In this document: positions 1 through 9,320 of the stretch, piece by piece | How positions within the stretch are numbered: position 1 is the stretch's first letter | How the letters are laid out: each line of letters opens with the position of its first letter | Source: Psychrobacter sp. I-STPA10 | GTDB taxonomy: Bacteria > Pseudomonadota > Gammaproteobacteria > Pseudomonadales > Moraxellaceae | Length of the DNA stretch: 64,000 nucleotides | Direction of reading: 5' to 3' | NCBI RefSeq assembly: GCF_021012795.1 | Contig: NZ_VFYU01000005.1 | Location: forward strand, 83,559 to 147,558 | Position numbers and translations under genes: made by a program | The notes under the pieces: generated by a model | Told to the model about the DNA's origin: nothing | What the model saw: the letters and a program-made list of their open reading frames with translations, nothing else | Databases searched by the model: none

Positions 1-945
1 GTGGCTGATAGAAGCAGTGTGTATACGCTTTGGCAGGCAGAAGATAGTGTGGGTCAGGTAGCAGATGATTTATTAACCTCCAAAATAGATGCTCCGCCTG
101 ACTGGGCGACAAAAGATAGTGTTGCGCTTATCTCTGCCATGCAGACCAATGTATATCGTCATGCGTATGATCCTGATCGCTGGGTGCGTCTCGCAGAGTT
201 ATTTGGTTCACTGCAAGCCGATCAGCAAGCAGTGGAGGCATTGTCTCGTGCACACCGCCTTGATCCACAAAATGATGCCATTGCCACCGCTTATGCACAG
301 AGCAGTTTTTTTGCCAATGGCGGTATGCTTGATGCAGATAGCCATAAAGTATTGCAAGGTGTGTTGATGCGTCACCCTGATCATCAAGGAGCACAAATGC
401 TGATGGCAATGGGAGAAGCACGAGCAGGTAACTATGAAGTGGCGCAAGCTTGGGTACGTAAACTGCGTGCCAATATAGCCAATAAATCAGGTGATCACAG
501 TGCAGCTCTTGCCAGTCTTGATGAACTCAGTGAGACCATACGTGGACAGCAGCAGATGGCAGAAACGCAAAAACAATCACAAAAATCTTATGAAGTTGCT
601 GTTAGTGTCAATAGTAACTTATTGCCTTTGATTCATGAATCAGATGTGCTATTTGTAAGTATCCGTGATGTCAATGGTGGCCCTCCATTTGCAGCAGTGC
701 GTTTGCCAGCAGGACAGCTACAACAAGGTGGCATAACTACTGTGCAGATTGGTGATCAAGATGCTATGATGGCAGGGCGTGATTTATCAAGTGCGATCAA
801 CCAAGGGCTAAAACTGGTTGTTTCTGCTACAATTAGTGCAAGTGGTCAGGCGATTAGCCAATCAGGTGACTTGTCAGCAACACCTATTCCCTTGCAAGAT
901 GATGGAAATCAAATTAATATCGAGATAAATCAGCAAATTCCGTAA
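1..945 (+). CDS. CcmI/CycH-like TPR protein, C-terminal part
   Basis: The reading frame is open at the left edge, so the true start lies outside the window and only the last 314 residues are visible. Residues about 45-160 contain helical TPR-like units (for example the stretch around YDPDRWVRLAELFGSL). The final third is beta-rich and hydrophilic, with PPFAAVRLPAGQ, as in the C-terminal periplasmic domain of the cytochrome c biogenesis factor CcmI, which presents apocytochrome c to the haem-ligation machinery. No ccm partner is visible here, so the assignment rests on architecture alone. A different TPR-containing envelope protein is possible. Confidence 0.6.
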   Translation: MADRSSVYTLWQAEDSVGQVADDLLTSKIDAPPDWATKDSVALISAMQTNVYRHAYDPDRWVRLAELFGSLQADQQAVEALSRAHRLDPQNDAIATAYAQSSFFANGGMLDADSHKVLQGVLMRHPDHQGAQMLMAMGEARAGNYEVAQAWVRKLRANIANKSGDHSAALASLDELSETIRGQQQMAETQKQSQKSYEVAVSVNSNLLPLIHESDVLFVSIRDVNGGPPFAAVRLPAGQLQQGGITTVQIGDQDAMMAGRDLSSAINQGLKLVVSATISASGQAISQSGDLSATPIPLQDDGNQINIEINQQIP

Positions 946-1042
946 TGGATCATCAATTAAGGAGTGTATTGGAGATGGACTTCTTTGTTGATTTTTTATT
1001 TAAAATTTTATATGACTTTTTTATTACTTAAATAAAGGATAG

Positions 1043-1702
<660 letters not shown>

Positions 1703-1735
1703 TAAAATAGTATCTATTTGACTACTTATTGATAT

Positions 1736-1769
1736 AAAAGCCCTGTTTTTTAACAGGGCTTTTTGTTTT
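1736..1769 (+). terminator. Rho-independent terminator after adk
   Basis: A hairpin with arms AGCCCTGTT and AACAGGGCT, a three-base T loop and a following T-rich run lies just downstream of the adk stop codon. Confidence 0.9.
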
Positions 1770-1823
1770 AATTTGCAGTGTAGATAATAATTTGTATATT
1801 TGTATAAATGATGAGAAACAATA

Positions 1824-2366
1824 ATGAATGATGTCATACCACATATTAAATTCTATCAAGATTTTTTAGATAATAAATTAGCAGAAGACTTATTTTTACA
1901 ATTGGTAGCACAGACTGATTGGCATACACAAATGGCGACAAGATATACTGCTAGTTTTGGTGTGCCTTACACTTATTCTGGTATGACATACAAAACATTA
2001 GATATGCCTAAAAAAATAAGACAGATAGCACAGGTAATATCAGACTTATTAGCACTGGATATTAATAATTGCTTATTAAATTTATTAAATTATTACTTAA
2101 ACGGTAGTAGTAAAATGGGATATCATTCAGATGATACTAGCCAATTAGTTTATGGTACGGGCGTAGCCATTGTGTCGCTTGGGGCTACACGAGAAATGTA
2201 TTTTAAATATAAACAGGATAATACAATAACATACCAACAACGCTTAACATCTGGAAGTCTTCTTTATATGAATGACCATGTGCAACAGCATTGGTTACAT
2301 GCCATACCAAAATGTGAAACAGATAAGGGGCGTATTAGTTTGACCTTTCGGCAAATAAAGGAATAA
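1824..2366 (+). CDS. AlkB-type 2-oxoglutarate/Fe(II) dioxygenase
   Basis: Predicted DNA alkylation repair dioxygenase, which oxidatively removes methyl groups from damaged bases. The 180-residue protein shows the iron ligands H101-x-D103 (in MGYHSDD) and H159 (in HWLHAIP), and the 2-oxoglutarate-binding arginines in GRISLTFR (R170, R176). The layout resembles the ALKBH2/3-like branch more than Escherichia coli AlkB, so no gene symbol is given. It lies alone between two terminators. Its codons are more AT-rich than those of adk, which suggests but does not prove acquisition by transfer. Confidence 0.88.
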   Translation: MNDVIPHIKFYQDFLDNKLAEDLFLQLVAQTDWHTQMATRYTASFGVPYTYSGMTYKTLDMPKKIRQIAQVISDLLALDINNCLLNLLNYYLNGSSKMGYHSDDTSQLVYGTGVAIVSLGATREMYFKYKQDNTITYQQRLTSGSLLYMNDHVQQHWLHAIPKCETDKGRISLTFRQIKE

Positions 2367-2397
2367 AAAAAGACCGCTTACAGTAAGCGGTCTTTTT
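2365..2397. terminator. Bidirectional terminator between alkB-type gene and secB
   Basis: A perfect ten-base stem (AGACCGCTTA / TAAGCGGTCT) with a three-base loop is flanked by A-rich sequence on one side and T-rich on the other. It can therefore serve both convergent genes. Confidence 0.88.
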
Positions 2398-2436
2398 GCT
2401 AAATTTTCTATACTACACTAGATTACATCTACTATA

Positions 2437-2892
2437 TTAAGCATTGCCTTCGCCATCAGCTTCTTCTAATTGCTGCTGACTTTGTGCAAATGCTTGGTCA
2501 AAGTTAACTGGCGCAAGTAGTAACTGTGGGAAGCTACCACGAGTGACGATATCACTGATAACTTCACGCGCATAAGGGAATATAACATTAGGACAGTATG
2601 CACCTAGGATTTGTGCTAACTGCTCTTCAGGAATATTTTGTAGTAAGAAAATACCAGCTTGATGTACTTCAGCAACAAAAGCTGCTTTGTTATCATTTTT
2701 TGCGGTGACGCTGACGGTTAATACCACTTGATAGTGGTCATCATCAAGTTTTTCAGCATTGGTCGCTAGATTAATGTCCAACTCAGGCTTCCATTCTCTA
2801 GTAAAAACTTCTGCACCTGGTACTTCTAGCGACATATCTTTTACATAAATACGCTCTAGTGCAAGTTGTGGTTGGGCTTGTTCTTCAGCCAT
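2437..2892 (-). CDS. secB: Protein-export chaperone SecB
   Basis: Cytoplasmic homotetrameric chaperone that keeps preproteins unfolded and delivers them to SecA. The 151-residue protein has the SecB signature features: an N-terminal beta strand with [12 protein letters not shown], the conserved [11 protein letters not shown] stretch, and [15 protein letters not shown] with [19 protein letters not shown] near the C terminus. The acidic C-terminal tail (EEADGEGNA) is typical. A GGAG-like ribosome site precedes the ATG. It is the last gene of the minus-strand set rhodanese-grxC-secB, an order conserved in many gammaproteobacteria. Confidence 0.97.
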   Translation of the reverse strand: MAEEQAQPQLALERIYVKDMSLEVPGAEVFTREWKPELDINLATNAEKLDDDHYQVVLTVSVTAKNDNKAAFVAEVHQAGIFLLQNIPEEQLAQILGAYCPNVIFPYAREVISDIVTRGSFPQLLLAPVNFDQAFAQSQQQLEEADGEGNA

Positions 2893-3092
2893 GAGAAACT
2901 CCTTATAATTAATTGGTTATGAAAAATTGTTAAAAATTGGTTATTAAGGTAAATTAAAATTTATGAATTTATATTTATAAATTTCCTTACTGACTTAGTA
3001 TGTTTGTGTACAAACTAAGCCAAAAAATATAAAAACAGTCCTATTAATAATCAAATAGCATATTTATGATAGTTATTGATTTTGTAAACGAT

Positions 3093-3356
3093 TTAACCGT
3101 TTAGCATTTCATCAAGTTTGCCTTCTTGATTAAGTTTGTTGAGTTCATCAAAACCGCCCACAAAGGTTTCGCCAATAAATATTTGTGGCACAGTACGGTA
3201 GTTATTGGTTTTTTGCATCAATGCCATTCGTTCCTCACGACTCATATCATGCATACCAATTTCTTCATAATCTACCCCTTTAGACTTTAATAATTGCTTG
3301 GCATTGGAGCAATAAGGGCAGATGGGGGTGGTGTATACCTTGACAGCAATACTCAT
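3093..3356 (-). CDS. grxC: Glutaredoxin 3
   Basis: Small glutathione-dependent thiol-disulfide oxidoreductase of 87 residues. The active site CPYC is at residues 13-16, the cis-proline TVP motif is in RTVPQIFIG, and the glutathione-binding GGFDEL follows. The length and motifs match bacterial GrxC. It sits between a membrane-anchored rhodanese and secB on the same strand, with gaps of about 170-200 bases, so each gene may also have its own promoter. Confidence 0.96.
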   Translation of the reverse strand: MSIAVKVYTTPICPYCSNAKQLLKSKGVDYEEIGMHDMSREERMALMQKTNNYRTVPQIFIGETFVGGFDELNKLNQEGKLDEMLNG

Positions 3357-3522
3357 AAAAATCCTTATAATATGAATAATAAAAGTGGAAAATCTTTAAA
3401 AGTTCTATTAGCTATTCTACAGTTTGTTATGATTCTCAACAAGACCATTTATTAATATCTGTGGCTAAAGTAAAGATGGGGGTAAGCCAAATAAAATTCA
3501 ACTAAATTGGGCGGTTAAAATT

Positions 3523-3981
3523 CTACTTTTTTAGTTTTGCTTTGCCATCTACTACTTTTCCCTTAGCTGTCTTTGCGCCAACAAGAGGCATACCAGCAGC
3601 TTGCCAACCACCAATCCCACCATCTAAACGAAAGACATTGGGTTTGCCAATCAGTTGTACTGCTGCACTTGATTGTAATCCCATATCACAAATAACAATA
3701 ATCGGTTCTTCAATCGCTTTTAACTCATCTAAATGGTCTTTTAACTGAGTGAAGGGTATGTTACGGCTGCCTTGAATATGTCCTGTATTAAATTTTTTAT
3801 TGGCACGAATATCCACAAGTTGTGCATTTTGTGAGTTGACCATTAGCCCAAGCGTGTTTGGTGATATTTTCTTACCACTGCTCTTGTTCTCTAAGGTAAA
3901 AAACAACACGATGAGTACACCAAGTATGCCAAATAAAAAGGGGTGATTCCCCATAAACTCAAGCCAACGATTAAAATCCAA
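3523..3981 (-). CDS. Membrane-anchored rhodanese-like protein (YibN type)
   Basis: A single transmembrane helix at residues about 13-30 is followed by one rhodanese domain. The domain has VDIRANKKFNTGHIQGSRNIP and a candidate active-site cysteine C98 in VICDMGLQSS. A basic lysine-rich tail closes the 152-residue protein. Such single-domain rhodaneses carry persulfide sulfur; the physiological acceptor is unknown. The position upstream of grxC and secB matches YibN of enterobacteria, which supports the assignment. Whether the domain faces the cytoplasm is inferred from the family. Confidence 0.88.
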   Translation of the reverse strand: MDFNRWLEFMGNHPFLFGILGVLIVLFFTLENKSSGKKISPNTLGLMVNSQNAQLVDIRANKKFNTGHIQGSRNIPFTQLKDHLDELKAIEEPIIVICDMGLQSSAAVQLIGKPNVFRLDGGIGGWQAAGMPLVGAKTAKGKVVDGKAKLKK

Positions 3982-4207
3982 AATATTTCTCCAAACTTAA
4001 TGCTAGATGTTAACTAGGTGTTAATAAGTCGCCATTATACCGATAAGCCCAATAAATTGCACCCACTCACCTTGTTAGCATGTCATGCTAATAACATGAT
4101 ATAGTCAAAGAACTACTAAACAGCTACGGTGTTGCCCTCGTTTGCTGTACTAACTGTACTGTCTTCACTCGGTCGCCTTGTATCTGTTTTAGTATTCTTC
4201 GTCTATA

Positions 4208-5317
4208 TTAATAATGCTGGGTATCTGCCTCTTCTTGTAAGGTAACCAAACTCTCAACCCGCCGTTGTAATACCTCACCCTCTGCCACCGCTTGCCATAA
4301 TGCACAACCTTTGCTGTTATGGGTATGTTTACAGTCTCGAAACTTACAACGCCCTGCTAGAGGAGCAAGCTCCACAAATCCTGCCAAAATATCATCGGGG
4401 GTTAAATGCCAAATGCCATATTCTCGAATACCAGGGGTGTCAACAATACCACCTTGATTTAAATCATCAGTAACAAATGGCAGTAATCGACTGGTGGTGG
4501 TGGTGTGTTGCCCCAATTTTGAGTTGGTTGAAATGACATTGACACTTTGTTCTGAGTTGGGTAGTAAAGCATTGATTAAACTACTTTTACCAACACCTGA
4601 TTGCCCTGCAAAGATAACCATTTTATTTTTGATTTTATGTTCTAAATCTTGCAAGCTTTGTTGTTTATCCTCGCTGATAATTTTAACAGTTTCAGGACAA
4701 TCTACCGAAGTTTTGACAGTATCATAGCCAAGCTGTTGATACTCGGTAAGCAGATTAGCAACCTCTTTGTATTGTGCTAATGATAATAAATCGGCTTTGT
4801 TTAATACCAATAGAGGCGTCACGTCGGCATGGTGGCAAACCACTAAATAGCGGTCTATCAGATTGGGTGCAGCCATTGGTAGGGGGGCAAATACAATGGC
4901 AAGGATATCAACATTTGCAGCTACTGGCTTGAGCTTATGATAGCGGTCAGGACGAGAAATCAGCGAACGTCTAGGTTGTACCGATTCAATGCGTCCCAGC
5001 CCTGTATTAGGGTCAGCAATCCAGCGTACGTTATCGCCTGTGGCAAGCATCGGAAGGTTGGTGCGGGCATGACAGCGCCAAATATCATGCAGTTCAATGG
5101 GTTGCCAAAAGGGTTCGGGTTCGCCATCGACAACATTTGGTTTTTGTGGTTGCTTAGCAGGCAGGCTGGTGACTTGTATTTCAAGCTGTTTGCCATAATG
5201 TGCCATTACCACACCATCAATTAAATTATTGGTATTATCGTCTTGATGGGCTTGTTGTTGCTTTTCAATACGGCGAATTTGTTGTTTGGAGAGTTTGCGC
5301 TGTCGAATTAATGCCAT
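4208..5317 (-). CDS. rsgA: Ribosome small-subunit-dependent GTPase RsgA
   Basis: A 30S-subunit maturation GTPase that checks late assembly. The 369-residue protein has an OB-fold N-terminal part and a circularly permuted GTPase domain. In this domain the G4 motif NKAD comes before the P-loop GQSGVGKSSLI (about residue 235) and the G3 motif DTPG (about residue 290). A zinc-binding C-terminal region has CKFRDCKHTHNSKGC. The N terminus is basic and rich in Gln/Lys. An AGGA site four bases before ATG supports the start. It diverges from orn, the usual arrangement in Pseudomonadales. Confidence 0.97.
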   Translation of the reverse strand: MALIRQRKLSKQQIRRIEKQQQAHQDDNTNNLIDGVVMAHYGKQLEIQVTSLPAKQPQKPNVVDGEPEPFWQPIELHDIWRCHARTNLPMLATGDNVRWIADPNTGLGRIESVQPRRSLISRPDRYHKLKPVAANVDILAIVFAPLPMAAPNLIDRYLVVCHHADVTPLLVLNKADLLSLAQYKEVANLLTEYQQLGYDTVKTSVDCPETVKIISEDKQQSLQDLEHKIKNKMVIFAGQSGVGKSSLINALLPNSEQSVNVISTNSKLGQHTTTTSRLLPFVTDDLNQGGIVDTPGIREYGIWHLTPDDILAGFVELAPLAGRCKFRDCKHTHNSKGCALWQAVAEGEVLQRRVESLVTLQEEADTQHY

Positions 5318-5476
5318 AATATCCTAGTAGTCAGAATTAGATAATAAGAGATAATGAAAATTGATGTAGAAAAACACAAGTGTAGCGTGAAAATTTGTTA
5401 ACATATAGTCCTAAAGCGTTATTCGGCATTAATTAAGTCAGTAATAGTAGATAAATCAATAAAATTAGGATTATTT

Positions 5477-6067
5477 ATGGCAAGTCATGACCACCCAAAT
5501 AAAATTAAAATCAAAAATCAAGGCAAAAAAGGGCTGGTATGGATTGATTTGGAGATGACAGGGCTTGATACGCAAACTGATGATATTATTGAGATTGCCA
5601 CCGTTGTCACCGATGAGGATTTAAATATCCTTGCTGAAGGCCCAGTCTTTGCCATTAAAGTCTCTGACCAAAAGCTTAATGGTATGGACGACTGGAACAC
5701 CAAACAGCATGGTCAGTCAGGTTTGATTGACCGTGTGCGCCGTAGTAACGTTACTTTGGCACAAGCCGAAGCCGAAACCATTGCGTTTTTAAGTAAATGG
5801 GTAGATGAAGGTAAGTCACCGATGTGTGGTAATTCAATTTGCCAAGACCGTCGTTTTTTAGCGCGGCAAATGCCAGAGCTTGAGAAGTTTTTCCACTATC
5901 GCAATTTAGATGTATCTTCTATCAAAGAGCTGTGTTTCCGTTGGCGTCCCGATATCTTATCAAGCTTTGAGAAAAAAGGCAGTCATCTGGCATTAGATGA
6001 TATTCGTGATTCGGTACGTGAGTTAAAGCACTATCGGGAGCATTTTTTTAAGTTGATGGATAAATAA
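5477..6067 (+). CDS. orn: Oligoribonuclease
   Basis: A 3'-5' exonuclease that degrades two- to five-nucleotide RNA, completing mRNA decay and clearing pGpG. The DEDDh residues are visible: D24 and E26 in [10 protein letters not shown], an Asp in SICQDRRFL, and the final His/Asp pair in [11 protein letters not shown]. At 196 residues it is slightly longer than the Escherichia coli enzyme because of a basic N-terminal extension of about 18 residues. The start is preceded by an AGGA site at suitable distance. It faces away from rsgA, which has its own promoter region in the 159-base gap. Confidence 0.97.
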   Translation: MASHDHPNKIKIKNQGKKGLVWIDLEMTGLDTQTDDIIEIATVVTDEDLNILAEGPVFAIKVSDQKLNGMDDWNTKQHGQSGLIDRVRRSNVTLAQAEAETIAFLSKWVDEGKSPMCGNSICQDRRFLARQMPELEKFFHYRNLDVSSIKELCFRWRPDILSSFEKKGSHLALDDIRDSVRELKHYREHFFKLMDK

Positions 6068-6069
6068 GT

Positions 6070-6566
6070 TTAGCTTTCATTTGCAAGGTTAAGGGTGTGG
6101 GCTATTAATGCTTCTCCAATAAAAATTGGTGATCTGCTAAGTTCATCTATAAATGGACGTATTTGTTGAATATGTCCAAATTTCTTACCAAGAAGTAGTA
6201 TGCCTAACGAACCTAAAACTCTAATATTTTGTTCATTTGCATAATGTCTGCCAAGCTTTTCGTCTATCAGTATATAGTCAGCATTGAGATGATGATAAAG
6301 AGAAAAGGCACTTAATTCACCTAAATCTAAAGTCCTTTCTAATTTATGAATATCTGAATTTTGAGGTATTTGTTGTAAATAAACTTTATTTGTTAAATAA
6401 GTTTCTAAGACTGTGGCAAAAGGTTTTCCTGTGACAGTGACTTCATTAAAAACTTCTGGGGTGACATATACTTCACAAAATAATTTATCTAACAAATATA
6501 AAATAAATATAAACAGTTACAAGTTGCTAAGGCAACTAATGGTGAAGCATCGCAAATAATAATCAT
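6070..6566 (-). pseudogene. PIN-domain toxin (DUF3368 type), frameshifted by an 11-bp duplication
   Basis: Translation from ATG at 6566 gives MIIICDASPLVALATCN, the expected start of a DUF3368 PIN nuclease with its first catalytic Asp, but it then runs into a TAG within 25 codons. The rest (LLDKLFCEVYVTPEVFNE... through DEKLGRHYAN, with late acidic residues) continues in another frame to the stop at 6070. Between the two parts the sequence AAATATAAAAT is tandemly duplicated (6494-6504, then a partial copy from 6505). Removing one 11-base unit restores ...CNCLYLLDKLF in a single frame. The gene lies 12 bases downstream of the UPF0175 antitoxin gene. A slippage-reversible off state or a sequencing error are alternatives to permanent loss. 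Confidence 0.85.
6494..6513. repeat. 11-bp tandem duplication inside the PIN toxin gene
   Basis: The octamer AAATATAA occurs at 6494-6501 and again at 6505-6512, with period 11. The extra unit breaks the PIN toxin reading frame. Confidence 0.9.
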
Positions 6567-6578
6567 CAAAAAACTCAG

Positions 6579-6848
6579 TTATTGTGGTTGAGCAAGATGT
6601 GCTAATGCCATTTCAACTTCTTGTGTTAGCTCATCAATAGACTCATAAGTCTGCCGACTGACGCCACGTTGTTGGCATTCGGTCAAAAATTCAACTTCTT
6701 CTAAATCAGCCCACCGACAAGCCCGTTTTAGGGTGACATTGCCTTGTCGATATTGGTCAATGATAAAATTTAAGGTCATCAATCCTGCAAGGTCAGCTTG
6801 GGCAAATTGTGTTGCCATATCATTAGGAATAGAGATGGTGATATCCAT
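6579..6848 (-). CDS. UPF0175-family antitoxin
   Basis: An 89-residue protein beginning MDITISIPNDMATQF, with a central helix-turn-helix-like region (LKRACRWADLEEVEFLTECQQRGV). This is the layout of UPF0175 proteins, the usual partners of DUF3368 PIN-domain toxins. The PIN reading frame follows immediately on the same strand. The antitoxin reads intact while the toxin is frameshifted, the expected order of decay in a toxin-antitoxin pair. It probably represses its own promoter, although no operator was identified. Function is inferred from family and neighbour. Confidence 0.8.
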   Translation of the reverse strand: MDITISIPNDMATQFAQADLAGLMTLNFIIDQYRQGNVTLKRACRWADLEEVEFLTECQQRGVSRQTYESIDELTQEVEMALAHLAQPQ

Positions 6849-6903
6849 ATAAATTATCCTTACATATTTGTATGGTAATAAGGCAAGTATGCAATAGTTT
6901 GTA

Positions 6904-7842
6904 TTAAATCACAAACTTTACTAATTCAAATTCGCTATGTGGTGTTGGATTGTCATCAGTACCCGTTTTAGTGTTTGTTTTGATGTCTGTTTCAATGACC
7001 ACGCCAATCACTGCCTCCACAAATTGGCGTGAACTGCCCAAATTGTGTACCCGCCAATCCCCTAACACATAACGCTGCTTGTTTTTTTGAGCATGCTTAT
7101 TATTATCATCAATAGTATGAATGGCAGGGCGGTGGGTATGCCCATGAATAAGATGGTTAACGCCATTAACATCGTTGCCAATAATATTGTTAATATTACT
7201 GACCGCTTGGCAAACGGCTTGCTCATTAACGTCCATGATATAAGTTGCTTTTTTGGCATTGTCTGCTTGACTTTTTAAGCGTAGCTTTTCAGCAAGCTCA
7301 AGGCGTTTTTTTAAAGGTTTGCGTAGTAAATACCACTGTACTATTGGGTGGCGCATAAACTTACGAAAGCGTTGATAGCGTTTGTCATCGGTGCAAAGGG
7401 CGTCCCCATGCTCTAGTCGATAGCCATGCTCACCAACTTGTAAATGATATGGTTCCTGTATTAACTGCCCGCCAAAGATATTGCAAAATGTTTGTCCTAA
7501 CAAAAAATCCCGATTGCCATGCATCACAAAAATTTGGCAGCCTGCAATACGCAACTGCTTTAGTTTGCTTACAATCGGTGTGAGCCAATGAGATTGTTTT
7601 TGCTTATCATTTAAGCTTAAATACACATCATCACCAATCCAAGCATCAAACCAATCTCCCAAAATATATAAGGCAGTTAAGTTTGGTAGCACTAATAAGT
7701 CATCAAGCAATGCCAAAAAAGCCTGCACCAAAACACGTTGGGCAGGCTGATTATTAGATAAATGTAAATCACTGATTAGCACCTGTTTTATGTCATGCGG
7801 ACGGGTGGTAAGCAGATGATTATAATTAGCAAAGTTATTCAT
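6904..7842 (-). CDS. lpxH: UDP-2,3-diacylglucosamine diphosphatase
   Basis: Hydrolyses UDP-2,3-diacylglucosamine to lipid X in lipid A synthesis at the inner face of the cytoplasmic membrane. The metallophosphoesterase motifs are all present in order: SDLHLS, GDWFDAWIGDD, HGNRDFLLG, and near the end HGHTHRPA followed by RYVLGDW. At 312 residues it is clearly longer than the usual 240. The extra length is in a lysine/asparagine-rich segment before the last motifs and in a C-terminal tail with TDIKTNTKTGTDD. It follows ppiB on the same strand (27-base gap), as in Pseudomonas. Confidence 0.94.
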   Translation of the reverse strand: MNNFANYNHLLTTRPHDIKQVLISDLHLSNNQPAQRVLVQAFLALLDDLLVLPNLTALYILGDWFDAWIGDDVYLSLNDKQKQSHWLTPIVSKLKQLRIAGCQIFVMHGNRDFLLGQTFCNIFGGQLIQEPYHLQVGEHGYRLEHGDALCTDDKRYQRFRKFMRHPIVQWYLLRKPLKKRLELAEKLRLKSQADNAKKATYIMDVNEQAVCQAVSNINNIIGNDVNGVNHLIHGHTHRPAIHTIDDNNKHAQKNKQRYVLGDWRVHNLGSSRQFVEAVIGVVIETDIKTNTKTGTDDNPTPHSEFELVKFVI

Positions 7843-7869
7843 TTAACATAAATATTAATTGCTAATAGA

Positions 7870-8376
7870 TTATTCACTAACAATTTTAGCATGATTGATA
7901 ATAACAGGCTCTTTTGGTACATCGGCATGCATACTATAACGTCCAGTTGGTACGCCTTTAATTTTATTGACCACGTCCATACCATCAGTGACTTTACCAA
8001 ATACAGCATATCCATAGGGGTCAACACCACCTTTATTTAATGATGTATTATTATTGACATTGATAAAAAACTGACTGGTGGCAGAGTTTGGGTCTTGGGT
8101 ACGAGCCATGGCAATCGTACCAACTTCATTTTTTAGTCCATTATCGGCTTCATTTTTGATGGGCGCATTGGTCGGTTTTTGATTCATATTGATGTCCATA
8201 CCACCGCCTTGAATCATAAAGCCATTAATAACACGGTGAAAAATCGTGCCGTCATAATGGCCTGAACGTACATAATCTAAAAAGTTTTCTACAGTTTTTG
8301 GGGCTTTTTCTTCATTAAGTTCAATAACAATCGCACCATAATTAGTATCTAATTCAACAACTGGCATATCTACCAT
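7870..8376 (-). CDS. ppiB: Peptidyl-prolyl cis-trans isomerase B (cyclophilin)
   Basis: Cytoplasmic cyclophilin that speeds proline isomerisation during folding. Key segments are [25 protein letters not shown] and [14 protein letters not shown], covering the catalytic Arg and Phe/Gln positions. An upstream in-frame ATG at 8454 would add 26 basic residues unlike any cyclophilin. The start at 8376 ([14 protein letters not shown]) has an AAGGAA site seven bases upstream and gives the normal length of 168 residues, so it is preferred. It is likely co-transcribed with lpxH. Confidence 0.95.
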   Translation of the reverse strand: MVDMPVVELDTNYGAIVIELNEEKAPKTVENFLDYVRSGHYDGTIFHRVINGFMIQGGGMDINMNQKPTNAPIKNEADNGLKNEVGTIAMARTQDPNSATSQFFINVNNNTSLNKGGVDPYGYAVFGKVTDGMDVVNKIKGVPTGRYSMHADVPKEPVIINHAKIVSE

Positions 8377-8582
8377 GAGTCTATTCCTTATTGGTTTAAA
8401 ATGGATTTTGTGTTTAAGCCGTCTTAGTCTAACGATTTTTTTCGGCTCTGTCATGTATCAGGCTGTTACAGAGTGGGGCAAACCTGATAGAATAACAATG
8501 ACCAACTTATGATGGTTTTATAAATTAGGATAAAATGAACGTCAAACAAATATTAAACAACCAAATATAACGAGGAATGACC

Positions 8583-8957
8583 ATGAGTGAAGCAAAAAAA
8601 GTAGTATTTATCGGCTGGCACCCAGATGCGATTGATTTTAGCAAAATCCCTAATCTAACAGCTGAAAAATTAATCGCCCAATTAGAAAAAGACCGTCAAC
8701 AACTCAATGAATTGGGCTATGATGCTGAAATTTTGTTTATCGACTCACCACAAACTGCTTATGATACAGTGGCTGATGCAATGAAACAAACCCCTTATGA
8801 TTGTGTGTTAATTGGGGCTGGCGTACGTCTGCCAGAGCCTCACTTTTTAGTGTTTGAAAAAGTGGTCAACGCGGTACATGAATATGCGCCACAAGCTAAA
8901 ATTTGCTTTAATACCAGTCCGATGGATACTGCGGAATCAGTACAGCGTTGGGTGTAA
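8583..8957 (+). CDS. Conserved hypothetical protein
   Basis: A 124-residue acidic protein of unknown function. It begins with a beta strand (KKVVFIGWHP) and alternates helices and strands: ILFIDSPQTAYDTV, DCVLIGAGVRLPEPHFLVFEKVVNAVHEYAP, KICFNTSPMDT. This suggests a small alpha/beta Rossmann- or flavodoxin-like fold. An earlier ATG at 8577 touches the ribosome site CGAGGA directly, so the second ATG is chosen. It stands alone between ppiB (divergent) and the glnS region. No catalytic motif was recognised. Confidence 0.75.
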   Translation: MSEAKKVVFIGWHPDAIDFSKIPNLTAEKLIAQLEKDRQQLNELGYDAEILFIDSPQTAYDTVADAMKQTPYDCVLIGAGVRLPEPHFLVFEKVVNAVHEYAPQAKICFNTSPMDTAESVQRWV

Positions 8958-9088
8958 ATTAGTAGCTTGGTGTTTTTGCAAAATACTTGCAACATAGGAG
9001 GGCATAACAATGCAAACTATGCAACGAAATATGCTTGCCAGAGAGTGTTAAGCAGTAGATAGAAACTGCCAAAGCTGACAACTCTCTT

Positions 9089-9301
9089 ATGTTTACCAAG
9101 CAAGGGCAGGTGGCAAGCTGTGCCACGATTGAGCCAGCTCAACAGACTATTGCACAGCAAAGCAACCATAACGATGCAAATAATCCACAGAAAAAACGCA
9201 CATTATATGATTTATTTGCAGGCTATGTGGATGATGATATAGACATTGATTTTCAAGCAGGGCGTAAAGATAATTTGTTTCAAACATTTAAGTTTGATTA
9301 A
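9089..9301 (+). CDS. Small hypothetical protein upstream of glnS, possibly an antitoxin remnant
   Basis: A 70-residue frame with a C terminus LYDLFAGYVDDDIDIDFQAGR that loosely resembles antitoxin tails. There is no good ribosome site at its ATG. Sixty-odd bases upstream, a GGAGG site followed by ATG at 9010 opens only a 13-codon peptide. Reading 9011-9088 in the frame of this ORF gives plausible protein (LPESVKQ, then a TAG stop, then IETAKADNSL). Together these suggest a decayed longer gene. The function is unknown and the antitoxin idea is weak. Confidence 0.35.
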   Translation: MFTKQGQVASCATIEPAQQTIAQQSNHNDANNPQKKRTLYDLFAGYVDDDIDIDFQAGRKDNLFQTFKFD

Positions 9302-9320
9302 TATTAGGAGCTTTTATTTA

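Noticed and set aside
9246..9320. Upstream extension of glnS to an earlier in-frame ATG
   Set aside because: The ATG at 9321 has a TAGGAG site at good distance, and the extension overlaps another reading frame and adds residues not seen in the enzyme family.
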